Below, in pieces: positions 28,978-38,305 of a stretch of 64,000 bases of DNA; position 1 is the first letter of the stretch; each line of letters starts with the position of its first letter. The stretch is from Fibrobacter sp. (GTDB taxonomy: Bacteria; Fibrobacterota; Fibrobacteria; Fibrobacterales; Fibrobacteraceae): positions 50,345 through 114,344 of the forward strand of contig JAFXRC010000031.1 in the NCBI GenBank assembly GCA_017526585.1, given 5' to 3'. Position numbers and translations under genes: made by a program. The notes under the pieces are model-generated. The model saw only the letters and a list, made by a program, of their open reading frames with translations, was not told the origin of the DNA and made no database searches.

Positions 28978-29991
28978 TTACTTTGTCACAAACATTTCGA
29001 AGAGGATGGTCGAAGCCATATCCTTCTTCGCCTGACGCATCTCGATACTGCGGATACCGACACGGAGCGGAGATTCCGAGAACGACGCGATAAAGGCGTT
29101 CAATTCCACAAAGTCCGCGTTCGTCGTAATCTTGAACGTGTAACGCTTGTAGACTCCGAATTCTTCAATGACCGGCTTTTCGAAGCCAGACAGCTGAACC
29201 TTCTGCGCCGTAGCCAAAGCCTTCAACGACTTGACTTCATTCACCGCTTCAGCAAGCGGAACGAACGAGGACACCTGGTTCAGGTTCACATTGACCACGC
29301 CAAATACACCGAATGCCGTAATGTCGGTCGCCGGGGCATTTTCGGGCAGCGGCGGAGTCCTGAAGTCGGAACTTACCGTACGGAGCCTATCCAAGAAGGA
29401 CTTCTGCGACGTGGGCTTGGCGGCGACACCGCGCAGGTAGAAGTAGTTCGGAGCCTGGTAGATGCAATCCGAGAAACCGACATCATCAGGCGTTGCCGTA
29501 TTCAAGAAAGCAAGGAACTGACCGAACGACGCCTTCTGGAAGGAAAGCTTTTCGAGAGGCAGGTAGGAATTGAAATCGGTACGCTTGTTGTTGAACAACG
29601 CCTGCGGATTGATTTCGCCAACGACCTGTTTCACGGTCAAGGCATCACGCTGACGAAGAATCGCATTTGCCGCGGCGGCTTCCGCTTCGAGCGATCCACC
29701 AGCGGAGGTCTTTTGGCCCATGCCCATAGCAAGAGCAGAACGGCTCGGGTCTTCAGCACCGATCAAAGAGAGATACGGAGCAGGCAACAGGCCCTGCAGA
29801 GGAGCAGGAACGCCAGCAACACTCAAGAAGCAGCTGAAGGCGACCACCACGAACAACGCGGCAAGAGCCACCGTCAAAGCCTTCTTACGGGATTTCTTCT
29901 GCAGTTCCTTAACGCTGGTCACATGGACCGGAGCCACGCTTTCAGCGACATCCAAACGTTCTGCAGCGTCAATCAAGTTCAAATGAATCAT
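28978..29991 (-). CDS. PilN/PilO-like pilus or secretion assembly protein (probable fusion)
   Basis: 337 residues. It begins MIHLNLID, as PilN proteins do, has one membrane helix at about 45-65, then a long periplasmic part. The C-terminal ~75 residues (KRYTFKITTNADFVELNAFI, then a final beta-alpha-beta) look like the PilO/GspM ferredoxin-like domain. The ATG overlaps the pilM-like stop (ATGA) and has a GGAGGG site. Together with PilM it should form the inner-membrane alignment complex. The fusion call is an inference. Confidence 0.65.
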   Translation of the reverse strand: MIHLNLIDAAERLDVAESVAPVHVTSVKELQKKSRKKALTVALAALFVVVAFSCFLSVAGVPAPLQGLLPAPYLSLIGAEDPSRSALAMGMGQKTSAGGSLEAEAAAANAILRQRDALTVKQVVGEINPQALFNNKRTDFNSYLPLEKLSFQKASFGQFLAFLNTATPDDVGFSDCIYQAPNYFYLRGVAAKPTSQKSFLDRLRTVSSDFRTPPLPENAPATDITAFGVFGVVNVNLNQVSSFVPLAEAVNEVKSLKALATAQKVQLSGFEKPVIEEFGVYKRYTFKITTNADFVELNAFIASFSESPLRVGIRSIEMRQAKKDMASTILFEMFVTK

Positions 29992-30899
29992 ACACCCTCC
30001 ACATTCAAGGCAGCCCCGATGGCACCCACGCAAGAGAGCACCGCAGCGGCATCGTCCGCCTCGGTCGGAAGCCTAAGATTAGAGAAAGAATCCATGGGCG
30101 TCAGCATGCAATCCGGCATCTTTTCACGAAGGGCGCTGACAAAAGCCAAGTCGCTAGCCATTTCACCGCAAAGGTGAATCGACTTCGTCACGACAGCCGC
30201 ATTCTCGGACTGCGCCAGCTGAACCTGTTCGGCAATGCTATCTGCAAGGATCTGGTAAGCCTCTTCCTTGGTCTTGTTCACCAGGGAAAGGGTCGATACG
30301 CAGCGGAGCGCAGAAAGGTTGTCCTTCGTCAGCCAAAGCAGAGTCACGCCGGCATAATCAGCCTTGACGACGCATGTCAGTTCGGCCAAGTTTTCGGCGT
30401 AATCCAGCAAGTTCATAATAGAAAGCACATCGACATCCATGGCCTTCGGGGCAAGCATCTTGTTGCGGAAGCCCTTACGCAGGTTATCGACCCACTGTTC
30501 GCGAACCGCAATCAGCATGATCGTATAGCCCAGGGACTCTTCACCGCTCAGGATCTTGTAGTCGATGATATATTCTTCGGGCTTCGCGTTCGTAATCAAC
30601 GAAACGTACCACCGCACATAGTCGCCGATATTCTTGGTCGCCTCAGCCGGGACATAAATCTGGCGAATAATGGACCTAAAAGCAGGGATTGCCACCGATA
30701 CGGAATCAACCGATTCAATCTCGTTGAAATCCATCCATCCCTGGAGGACCGTTTCAAAAGCATAGACATCATCAAGGGGAGCCGTTTCGGTCTCGAGAAC
30801 AGCCGTTTTGAGAACGCGACGTTCAGCCGCATCCAGTAGGGCGACCTTGAGAGAAGCATCCCCCACTTCTATACCCATGTAAATCTTCGTATCACTCAT
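29988..30899 (-). CDS. pilM: PilM-like actin/RNaseH-fold ATPase of type IV pilus or type II secretion
   Basis: 303 residues. The N-terminus MGIEVGDASLKVALLD is the phosphate-1 motif of the actin-like fold seen in PilM/FtsA, and LSCVGAIGAAL near the end matches the C-terminal adenosine region. It is cytoplasmic and normally binds the PilN N-terminus, here probably the start of the next gene's product. No clear Shine-Dalgarno site; the upstream sequence is AT-rich. Confidence 0.75.
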   Translation of the reverse strand: MSDTKIYMGIEVGDASLKVALLDAAERRVLKTAVLETETAPLDDVYAFETVLQGWMDFNEIESVDSVSVAIPAFRSIIRQIYVPAEATKNIGDYVRWYVSLITNAKPEEYIIDYKILSGEESLGYTIMLIAVREQWVDNLRKGFRNKMLAPKAMDVDVLSIMNLLDYAENLAELTCVVKADYAGVTLLWLTKDNLSALRCVSTLSLVNKTKEEAYQILADSIAEQVQLAQSENAAVVTKSIHLCGEMASDLAFVSALREKMPDCMLTPMDSFSNLRLPTEADDAAAVLSCVGAIGAALNVEGV

Positions 30900-30937
30900 A
30901 TTATCAACGACTTATGAAAAAAACTACCTCTTAAAAA

Positions 30938-31363
30938 CTAATCAAAAATTACCCCAGGAAGGAGCTTTTCCAATTTTTTCTTACCAATTCCAGGCACTTT
31001 TTTTAGGTCTTCGGGGTTTTTGAAGGGTCCATTTGCCTCCCGGACGCCCAAAATCTTCTCGGCAAGCTTCGGACCGACCCCATTCAGGGCACAAAGTTCA
31101 TCGACCGAAGCCGTGTTGATATGGACCGGCAAGGCGGCATTTTTTCGTTTTTTGGGCTCTTTTTTAGGCTGAATTTGCAAAACAGTGTCATTTTTAGACA
31201 CTCCAACAATCGCAGGCGGAGCCTCTTCGTTTGCAACAATCAGCGCATCCCCCACCTCGAAGCTTTCGATGGACGGAAGCCCCCAGGGTAAAAAGCGCAT
31301 TACAATTCCAATGACCAGCAGGCAAAACGCCAGCCGGACCACATTCCTTTCTGGAGCATTCAT
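30938..31363 (-). CDS. ComEA-like helix-hairpin-helix protein
   Basis: 141 residues. One N-terminal membrane segment (LAFCLLVIGIVMRFL), a variable periplasmic linker, and a C-terminal double HhH domain (INTASVDELCALNGVGPKLA, then KKVPGIGKKKLEKL). Such proteins bind DNA outside the inner membrane during uptake. Having pilM, pilN/O and pilB nearby makes a natural-transformation or pilus role plausible but unproven. GGAGG lies 7 nt before the ATG. Confidence 0.82.
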   Translation of the reverse strand: MNAPERNVVRLAFCLLVIGIVMRFLPWGLPSIESFEVGDALIVANEEAPPAIVGVSKNDTVLQIQPKKEPKKRKNAALPVHINTASVDELCALNGVGPKLAEKILGVREANGPFKNPEDLKKVPGIGKKKLEKLLPGVIFD

Positions 31364-31380
31364 AGGATAACCTCCGACGG

Positions 31381-32091
31381 TTACCCTCGACCAAAGGACT
31401 TTGTTAGCGCCCCCTCCACCGCTTTCACATCGGACGGGACATCGACCGAAATAGACGGATACGGACTCTGGACAATGCGGATGGGACGGATTCCCATAAT
31501 GCGCATTTGCTCCAAGGACCGTTCCTTTTCGACTTCGCTTTGCGGCAAAGACGAAAACTCATCACGACACCGCCTGGAATAGGCGTAGATGCCCTGATGC
31601 TGGAACCAGCGGTGAGCGTCCTCATTCGCCACCAACCGGCTAAAATCCTGTGCATACCCATCCTTGACCAAGACCTTGACCACCGTATTGAGTCCAGCCT
31701 CGGCGGGTTCCAGGGGGCATGCGACCGTAACCCACTCGTCGGGATGCGCTTCAAGGGCTGCAGCCACATTGCACAGCACAGACGGCTCCACCAGCGGTTC
31801 ATCGCCCTGCAAGTTCACCACCAGATCCAAATCGAGCGCACGCGCCGCAAAGGCGACACGGTCGGAACCGGTAGCCGCAGGACCAGTCAATATAAATTCA
31901 AAACCTGCACGCGATACCGCTTCCGCAACCTCTTCGGAATCGGTCGCACAGACGATGCGGTCAAAGCATTCCGCCAAAAGCGCACGTTCCATGGTGCGCA
32001 CAATCATCTGTTTACCGAGAATTTTGACCAGGGGCTTACCCGGAAAGCGGCTTGACCCTATACGGGCAGGAACTATGCAATGCACAGCCAT
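31381..32091 (-). CDS. kdsB: 3-deoxy-manno-octulosonate cytidylyltransferase
   Basis: 236 residues. It makes CMP-Kdo for lipopolysaccharide core synthesis. Motifs: VPARIGSSRFPGKPL at the N-terminus, LQGDEPLVEP and HQGIYAYSR. The internal ATG was taken over a GTG four codons upstream because it gives the usual N-terminus. Gaps of 17 and 30 bp join it to the comEA-like gene and gatC. Confidence 0.95.
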   Translation of the reverse strand: MAVHCIVPARIGSSRFPGKPLVKILGKQMIVRTMERALLAECFDRIVCATDSEEVAEAVSRAGFEFILTGPAATGSDRVAFAARALDLDLVVNLQGDEPLVEPSVLCNVAAALEAHPDEWVTVACPLEPAEAGLNTVVKVLVKDGYAQDFSRLVANEDAHRWFQHQGIYAYSRRCRDEFSSLPQSEVEKERSLEQMRIMGIRPIRIVQSPYPSISVDVPSDVKAVEGALTKSFGRG

Positions 32092-32121
32092 CTTATTCCA
32101 CACCCCAAAACGAACTTAAAA

Positions 32122-32409
32122 CTAGCCGCCGATCACCTTCGGAATGGCGAAGTGGTCATTTTCGACCGCCGGAGCATTCATGAAGGCCTTTTCAAGCGAG
32201 AGACCCTGCACAGGGACATCTTCGCGGAGGATAGTCGCACCGTTTTCGACGGCGGTCATCGGCTCCACGTCGGAAAGGTCGAGCGCCTTGAGGGCTTCCA
32301 GATGGTTAAGCATCTTGTCCAGGTGCCCCTTCACGGATTCGATATCGCTTTCCGCAACTTCGAGCCTAGAAAGCTTCGCGAGTTTCAAAACTTCTTCACG
32401 TTCGAGCAT
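32122..32409 (-). CDS. gatC: aspartyl/glutamyl-tRNA amidotransferase subunit C
   Basis: 95 residues, normal length. It is part of the GatCAB amidotransferase that makes Gln-tRNA(Gln) and/or Asn-tRNA(Asn). Motifs: VLKLAKLSRLEV at the start and the MTAV...LREDVP segment. gatA and gatB are not adjacent. AGAGG lies 5 nt before the ATG. Confidence 0.93.
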   Translation of the reverse strand: MLEREEVLKLAKLSRLEVAESDIESVKGHLDKMLNHLEALKALDLSDVEPMTAVENGATILREDVPVQGLSLEKAFMNAPAVENDHFAIPKVIGG

Positions 32410-32484
32410 AAAACCTCTTTTCTTACGACCACAAAATAGCAAAAATTCTGGGCAAAAAAGCAACTCTGAGTTGCTAAATGTACC

Positions 32485-34989
32485 CTACCCCACTATTTGC
32501 AGCGCCGCATACTTCAAAACAATCGTACGAATCGTCGGATCGTTCCCGAAACGGACATCGACGCGTGCATTGTCGCCCGTACCGTAGCACTTGACAATCG
32601 TGCCCACACCGTACTTGGTGTGGCGCACGCGAACTCCCGGATGGAACGGGTTCTCGCTGAACTCATCGTAGACTACGCGCGGCCCCGTCGGCTCGGCGGG
32701 CTTGACCGGGGCGGCAACCTTGATCGGGTTACGGTAGACAATACGCTTGTCGTTCTTCTTCACCGAATCGGGAATCGACGGGCGACTAAAGCCATGCGAA
32801 CCGAAGTTATTCGGGCGAGACGAACTGCCGCCAAAGCCTCCCGACGGTCTACGCGGGAAACTGGGCGGGATGTTCGGACGCGGCGGACGCGAGAACTGCG
32901 GACGCCCTCCCGAAAAATCCTGATTGAAATCGTCGCCACCGAAACCACCACCAAAAACACCAAAATCCGTGCACGGTTTAAAGTCAACTACGGACGGGTC
33001 AAGTTCCTTAAGGAAGCGGGACGGCGCAAACGGGCGGATGTTTCCCTGGAAGAACCGGCGTTCCGCATGGTACAGGTACAGTTGCTTTTCGGCGCGGGTG
33101 CAACCCACATAGAACAAGCGGCGTTCCTCTTCCATCTGCTCGTTCATCTCGGCGCCCGAAAGCGTCGAGGACATACGGATCAGCGGGAAAATTTCCTCGT
33201 CGCAGCCGGCGATATGCACGGTGTTGAATTCCAAGCCCTTCGCCATGTGAATCGTCATGAGCGTCACCTGCCCCTTGGAATTATCGACCTTCTTATCGGC
33301 ATCGGTCAATAGCGAAATGTCCTGCAAGAACGCATCGAGAGTCGCCCCCGGATGTTCTTCATCGAATTCGCGGATGGCGTTCACCATTTCGTCCAAGTTA
33401 CCGATGCGTTCGTCTGCGGTGATTTCGTCTTCCTTGCGCAGGAATTCCTTATAGCCCACATCGTTGATAATGCGCTCGGCAAGAATCGGGAGAGGAGTCT
33501 CCCCTGCTGCAACAAGCGACTTCCAATTGAGAACTAAGTCGGTAAAGCCCTTGAGCTTAGGGGCGGCACGACCCGTGCCGTTCGCTTCGGCAAGCAGGTT
33601 TTCCCAGAAAGATCCTTCGCCGTTGCGTTCCTTTTCCAAGATTCCTTCGACGGTGGTTTTACCGATAGCACGCGGCGGCGTGTTGATCACGCGCAGGTAG
33701 GCGGCATCGTCTTTTTCGTTAGCGAGCAGGCGCAGGTACGCGAGCACGTCCTTGATTTCCTTGCGGTCCCAGAACCGCATGCCGCCAAAAATGACCGACG
33801 GAATACGGCGGTCATTTAACGCCTTTTCCAAGGCGCGGGACTGCGCGTTGGTGCGGTAGAAAACTGCTGTCTTGGAATAATAATCGGGCCCCGCCTTCGC
33901 AATCGTATCAGCAATCGCAGAGGCTTCGCCACGGTCATCCATAAAGTGGCGTACGTGAATCAGTTCGCCAGCTTCTTCCTTGGAGAACACATTCTTCTGC
34001 ATTTCCTGCGGACGGATATTGTGCGCAATCACGGAGCCCGCGCCCTTCACGATGTTTGCGGTCGAACGGTAGTTGCGTTCGAGCTTCACGATGGTCACCG
34101 GAGCAAAGTCGCGGTGGAAGTTGCGGATGATCTTGATGTTCGCGCCACGCCAGCCATAAATACTCTGGTCGTCGTCACCCACCACTGTCACGTTCTTTTT
34201 TTCGTTAATGAGCCACCTCAAAAGTTCGTACTGAACATCATTCGTGTCCTGGTATTCGTCCACCACCACATAACGAAAATGTTCAGCCAGCTGGTCCGCC
34301 AGCCACGGCACTTTCTGCAGCATATAGACGGTGTTGAAAAGCAAGTCATCGAAATCCATCGCATTGGATTCCTTGAGACGCTTCTGGTATTCGGCGTAGT
34401 ACTTCGCCCGTTTTTCTTCGTCGGCAAACGCCGCCATTTCAAGAGCCACATCGGGAGTCTGCAGCTGCGCAAAGCCTCCCTTGTTCAAGATGGTATTCTT
34501 GTACTTGGAAATCGCCGCGTGCAATTTCTTGACTTCGGACGCCTCGAAATTGTCGCCCAAGTCTTCCTTCAGAATTTCCTTAAGAATGCGCTTCTGGTCG
34601 TCATCATCGTAAATCGAGAAGTTACCGTTATACCACTGACCACCCATCGCCGCAACAACCGATTCCTTCGAAAGGCAAAGCTTCAGCAATCGCAGGCACA
34701 CCGAATGGAATGTACCCATCCAGCTAAAGTTCATATTGCAGTCAAGCAGCTTCTGAATACGCGACTTCATTTCGCGTGCCGCCTTGTTCGTAAAAGTCAC
34801 CGCCAAAATACGGTCCGCCTCTACGCCATGCTGCGAAACAAGGTGTGCAATTTTATAGGTAATGCAACGCGTCTTTCCCGAACCGGCACCCGCAAGAATC
34901 AGCATCGGTCCGTCAATCTTCTTTGCCGCAGCCGCCTGCTCCGGGTTCAGTTCTCTATCTAAAACACTACCATCAACAATATTTGCCAT
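32485..34989 (-). CDS. UvrD/PcrA-family DNA helicase
   Basis: 834 residues. Superfamily 1A 3'-5' helicase for repair and replication restart. Motifs: LAGAGSGKT (Walker A), TFTNKAAREM, VDEYQDTN (Walker B), GDDDQSIYGWRGA, TMIHMAKGLEF and a Q/R-rich motif VI (GCTRAEKQLYLY). The C-terminal ~150 residues carry a Gly/Pro/Ser-Arg-rich low-complexity stretch, then a PcrA/UvrD tail (GVRVRHTKYGVGTIV). An AGGAG site precedes the ATG; a TATATT box at 35018-35023 gives a leader of about 22 nt. Confidence 0.94.
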   Translation of the reverse strand: MANIVDGSVLDRELNPEQAAAAKKIDGPMLILAGAGSGKTRCITYKIAHLVSQHGVEADRILAVTFTNKAAREMKSRIQKLLDCNMNFSWMGTFHSVCLRLLKLCLSKESVVAAMGGQWYNGNFSIYDDDDQKRILKEILKEDLGDNFEASEVKKLHAAISKYKNTILNKGGFAQLQTPDVALEMAAFADEEKRAKYYAEYQKRLKESNAMDFDDLLFNTVYMLQKVPWLADQLAEHFRYVVVDEYQDTNDVQYELLRWLINEKKNVTVVGDDDQSIYGWRGANIKIIRNFHRDFAPVTIVKLERNYRSTANIVKGAGSVIAHNIRPQEMQKNVFSKEEAGELIHVRHFMDDRGEASAIADTIAKAGPDYYSKTAVFYRTNAQSRALEKALNDRRIPSVIFGGMRFWDRKEIKDVLAYLRLLANEKDDAAYLRVINTPPRAIGKTTVEGILEKERNGEGSFWENLLAEANGTGRAAPKLKGFTDLVLNWKSLVAAGETPLPILAERIINDVGYKEFLRKEDEITADERIGNLDEMVNAIREFDEEHPGATLDAFLQDISLLTDADKKVDNSKGQVTLMTIHMAKGLEFNTVHIAGCDEEIFPLIRMSSTLSGAEMNEQMEEERRLFYVGCTRAEKQLYLYHAERRFFQGNIRPFAPSRFLKELDPSVVDFKPCTDFGVFGGGFGGDDFNQDFSGGRPQFSRPPRPNIPPSFPRRPSGGFGGSSSRPNNFGSHGFSRPSIPDSVKKNDKRIVYRNPIKVAAPVKPAEPTGPRVVYDEFSENPFHPGVRVRHTKYGVGTIVKCYGTGDNARVDVRFGNDPTIRTIVLKYAALQIVG

Positions 34990-35025
34990 CCGGCACTCCT
35001 AGTCTACTCAAATGAGCAATATAGT

Positions 35026-35059
35026 AAAAAAAGAAAGACGCCCCTACGGAGCATCTTTC
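35026..35059 (-). terminator. intrinsic terminator after pilB
   Basis: On the minus strand, GAAAGATGCTCC and GGGGCGTCTTTC pair (12 bp with G-U pairs), followed by seven T. Confidence 0.85.
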
Positions 35060-35082
35060 ATTTTATTTAAAAGCGATTCGAA

Positions 35083-37017
35083 CTAGTCATCGGCAGTCGA
35101 AGCACCGATTGCCTGTTCGAGCGTCGTGTGGCCGTCGAGAGCCTTCTGGATACCATCCATACGCAGCGTAATCATGCCGCATTCCTGAATGGCGGCACGC
35201 TTGATGACGTCACCCGAAGAACGCTTGATGATGAGGTTACGCACGGTTTCGTTCGGCACCAGGAATTCGTAGATACCGCAACGACCCTTGTAGCCCGAAC
35301 CATCGCACTTGTCGCAACCCTTGCCGTGGTAGAACTGCATGTCGGGGGTCAAGTGGAATTCGTCGCGCATGGCCTGCGAAATCTCGACAGGTTCCTTACA
35401 ATACTTACAGATGCGGCGCACAAGACGCTGTGCCAACACACCCTTGATAGCGGTAGACACAAGGAACGGTTCCAGTCCCATTTCGAGCAAACGCGGGAAT
35501 GCACCGGCGGCGTCGTTGGTATGGAGCGTACTAAAGACCAAGTGACCCGTCAAAGCAGCTTCGATAGCCATGGACGAAGTTTCTTGGTCACGCATTTCAC
35601 CGATCATAATCACATCCGGGTCCTGACGCAGCAGGGCGCGAATGCCCGCCGCAAAGGTAAAGCCTGCGGCGTTGTTAATTTGTCCTTGGTTCACACCATC
35701 AATATTCAATTCCACCGGGTCTTCCATCGTAGAGATGTTGATCGTGGAATCCAAAATTTCTCGAATGGAAGCGTAAAGCGTGGTAGACTTACCGGAACCG
35801 GTAGGACCGGTCACCAGCACAATACCGTTAGGAGCATTAATCGCATCAATAAACTGCTTGAGCACGCGCGGGTCGAAACCCATATCCTTCAGCGGGAACT
35901 GACCGGAGTTCGGGTTCAAGATACGCATAACGATCTTTTCACAAACGCCGCGCTTACGCAGCGAAATCGGGAACGAGCTCACACGAAGGTCGACTTCGGA
36001 ACCCTTGTAACGCACGGTAAAACGGCCGTCCAAAGGTTTACGCTTTTCAGCAATGTCCATCTTCGAAAGGAGCTTAATACGAGAAAGAATCTGCGGCATC
36101 AAACGTGCCGGAATCGGGGACATCACCTGCAGGTCACCGTCGATACGGTAACGCAACTTCAGGAAGGTTTCCTGCGGTTCCAGGTGAATATCAGAAGCCT
36201 TACGGGCAATAGCTTCGTGAATCAGGGTCGTCACGATCTTCACGACCGCGCGGCCTTCTTCGTCGGTCAGTTCCGGTTCGTCGTTACCGCCCTGACCGCG
36301 TTCCACGGTCTCCAGTTCATCACCGTCCTTCGATTCGCTAATAAGTTCGGCAAGGGATTCTTCGGCAGGACCGTGACCGGCAAACACGCGTTCGATTGCC
36401 TTCATCACGTCGGCTTCGGACGCCATGACCACGTCCACGTCCATACGCACCTTGAACTTCACGATGCTTATGGTACGCATATTGGTCGGGTCGGTCATTG
36501 CAATCGTCATCACGGAGCGGGTCTGGTGACGGTCGTCTTCGCCCTGCTGCACAAACAGGGGAACCACCTTGTACTGCTTACACATGTCTTCGGGCAAGTA
36601 GTTGAAGGCGTTCGGGTCGATATTGAAGTTGTCGAGCTTTACGTATGGGACTTCGAACTGTCTCGAAAGAATTTCAATAAGGCGTTCTTCGGGCATGTAG
36701 CCCAAGTCCACCAAGGTGCGACCAAGTCGCTTGCCAGAGGTCTTCTGCGTTTCAAGAGCCTTATCCAGCTGTTCCTGGGTAATGTAGCCCTGAGCAAGGA
36801 GCATTTCACCGATACGCATCTTGGTCGAAGACTGCATCTGCGAACCAAGGATGTTCGTCAGCGTTTCTTCGCTCACCATTCCCAGGCGCACCAAGATCTT
36901 ACTGAGCATAAGACCAGTACGCTTGTGTTCGGCCATGGCATGCGCCAGCTGGTCTTCGTCCAATACTCCCTGGCGAAGCAGCAGCTGACCCAAGTTCATC
37001 TTACTGTTGTTCATCAT
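35083..37017 (-). CDS. pilB: type IV pilus / type II secretion assembly ATPase PilB/GspE
   Basis: 644 residues. Two N-terminal MshEN-like repeats (GQLLLRQGVLDEDQLAHAM; IGEMLLAQGYITQEQLDKAL), which in other ATPases bind c-di-GMP. The ATPase core has Walker A GPTGSGKSTTLY, an Asp box, Walker B MIGEMRDQET and a tetracysteine zinc site (CKYC, CDKC). The start overlaps the thiL stop (ATGA); an upstream in-frame extension inside thiL was rejected. It powers pilus or pseudopilus assembly together with the PilM- and PilN/O-like proteins ~5 kb away. Confidence 0.95.
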   Translation of the reverse strand: MMNNSKMNLGQLLLRQGVLDEDQLAHAMAEHKRTGLMLSKILVRLGMVSEETLTNILGSQMQSSTKMRIGEMLLAQGYITQEQLDKALETQKTSGKRLGRTLVDLGYMPEERLIEILSRQFEVPYVKLDNFNIDPNAFNYLPEDMCKQYKVVPLFVQQGEDDRHQTRSVMTIAMTDPTNMRTISIVKFKVRMDVDVVMASEADVMKAIERVFAGHGPAEESLAELISESKDGDELETVERGQGGNDEPELTDEEGRAVVKIVTTLIHEAIARKASDIHLEPQETFLKLRYRIDGDLQVMSPIPARLMPQILSRIKLLSKMDIAEKRKPLDGRFTVRYKGSEVDLRVSSFPISLRKRGVCEKIVMRILNPNSGQFPLKDMGFDPRVLKQFIDAINAPNGIVLVTGPTGSGKSTTLYASIREILDSTINISTMEDPVELNIDGVNQGQINNAAGFTFAAGIRALLRQDPDVIMIGEMRDQETSSMAIEAALTGHLVFSTLHTNDAAGAFPRLLEMGLEPFLVSTAIKGVLAQRLVRRICKYCKEPVEISQAMRDEFHLTPDMQFYHGKGCDKCDGSGYKGRCGIYEFLVPNETVRNLIIKRSSGDVIKRAAIQECGMITLRMDGIQKALDGHTTLEQAIGASTADD

Positions 37018-38009
37018 AAATGCGACCACGCCCGCGGTTGAACGGGCAACTTTTCTCCATTTTTGCAAAGCATGTTCACTGGGGCACCCGCAGATTTTTC
37101 TACGGCAAATCCAATTTCACACACCTCGCCCAATTGGGTATTTTTTTCAAATATACTTTTTGGGCTAGAATTTGCAAACAGGAGTTCGTATTCTTCACCG
37201 CCATTTAATGCGAATTTTAGCGGATTTTCGCCATATTTTTCGCACATTCGCAAAACTTCGGGGTCTATGGGGAGTTCGTCTTCTACAATCTGCAAACTGA
37301 CATTCGAAGAAAGCGCCAAGTGGTTCAGCTCCGACGAGAGTCCATCGCTAATGTCCATCGCCGCCCCGCTGGCTCCCAAGCGGAGAAGTTCCGCCCCCGC
37401 CCGTTCGCAAATCCTGGGCGACAAGTGGTAATCCACCAGCGTCGGGAATTCATCTTTTGCCTCAGGATGATTCATCAACAGCCAAAGCCCGGCATCCGAC
37501 TTGCCGAGCGTCCCATTTACATACAAAGTATCTCCAGGCTGCACAGCGGAGCGCAAAAGCGGCTTAGCATTTTCACTTTCCAGCGTTCCCAAAAGCGTCG
37601 TCGAGAACATCCCCACATCGCCCACCACGGTGTCGCCGCCAATCAGCGCTATGCCACGCTTCGCAAACCCCTGCGAAAGAGCCTCCCGTACGCGGTTACG
37701 CGTCTCTTCGGACCAATTCTTGTTGATGCAGAGACCAAGGACAGCGAGCTTTGGCACGCCGCCCATCGCCGAGATATCGGAAACATTCGAAACAATGTGC
37801 TTTTCTACCGCCTGTTCCGGCGTCGACCAATCCAACCTGAAATGCGTATTCTCTACCGACAAGTCCTTGGTGACAAGCCAGCCGTCGAATAGGGCACAAT
37901 CATCGCCCACGCCGAGCCAATCACGATGCTGCGGAGCGTCGTGCTTGAACTCTGCGGCATTTTTCAGCAATGAATCAATGAACTTGAATTCTGGTACGTC
38001 GGGAAACAT
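37014..38009 (-). CDS. thiL: thiamine-monophosphate kinase
   Basis: 331 residues. It phosphorylates TMP to thiamine diphosphate. Motifs: GVGDDCAL near residue 31, SVENTHFRLDW, ISAMGGVP, IGGDTV, AMDISDGLSSEL and NGGEEYELLF. It is upstream of and translationally coupled to pilB, an unusual pairing. A TATTTT box ends 6 nt before the ATG. Confidence 0.95.
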   Translation of the reverse strand: MFPDVPEFKFIDSLLKNAAEFKHDAPQHRDWLGVGDDCALFDGWLVTKDLSVENTHFRLDWSTPEQAVEKHIVSNVSDISAMGGVPKLAVLGLCINKNWSEETRNRVREALSQGFAKRGIALIGGDTVVGDVGMFSTTLLGTLESENAKPLLRSAVQPGDTLYVNGTLGKSDAGLWLLMNHPEAKDEFPTLVDYHLSPRICERAGAELLRLGASGAAMDISDGLSSELNHLALSSNVSLQIVEDELPIDPEVLRMCEKYGENPLKFALNGGEEYELLFANSSPKSIFEKNTQLGEVCEIGFAVEKSAGAPVNMLCKNGEKLPVQPRAWSHL

Positions 38010-38015
38010 ACTCTA

Positions 38016-38021
38016 AAAATA
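38016..38021 (-). promoter_or_regulatory. -10-like box TATTTT of thiL
   Basis: It ends 6 nt before the thiL ATG; weaker match than the TATATT sites. Confidence 0.4.
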
Positions 38022-38040
38022 GGAATTTTTCGCCCAAATG

Positions 38041-38283
38041 CTACAAGGCTTCGACTTCTGCGGCGGTAAGCCCAGAAACGGCAACAATCTTTTCCGTGGA
38101 ATCGCCCATAGCCTTTAGCGCCCTAGCCATTTCGCGAGCCTTGTTCTGTTCACCAATCGCTTCACCTTTTTCGAGAGCTTCGGCTTCACGCTTGCGAGCA
38201 AGATCTCCGGCACTAACAAAACCATACTTCTGTCCAACGCTTACAAACGCCATGTCGAGCTCCTTGAGAAAACCATCATTCAA
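38041..38283 (-). pseudogene. C-terminal remnant of a Rpn/PD-(D/E)XK-nuclease family transposase-like gene
   Basis: About 80 residues remain. The end (AREMARALKAMGDSTEKIVAVSGLTAAEVEAL) matches the usual C-terminal helix-turn-helix-like tail of this family, but the nuclease domain is missing and the frame has only a TTG at its left end or an internal ATG. Most likely a decayed mobile gene beside an AT-rich patch. A 6-bp inverted repeat (CTCTTA/TAAGAG) lies just upstream at 38287-38302. Confidence 0.6.
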
Positions 38284-38305
38284 ATACTCTCTTAAATATA
38301 AGAGA

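Noticed and set aside
35128..37041. Long open frame (637 codons) on the plus strand opposite pilB
   Set aside because: It is antisense to an unmistakable PilB, has a His/Arg/Thr-rich composition with no family-like motifs, and reflects codon bias of the true gene.
38041..38283. Functional transposase/nuclease gene
   Set aside because: Only the C-terminal tail remains; the nuclease domain and a good start are missing.
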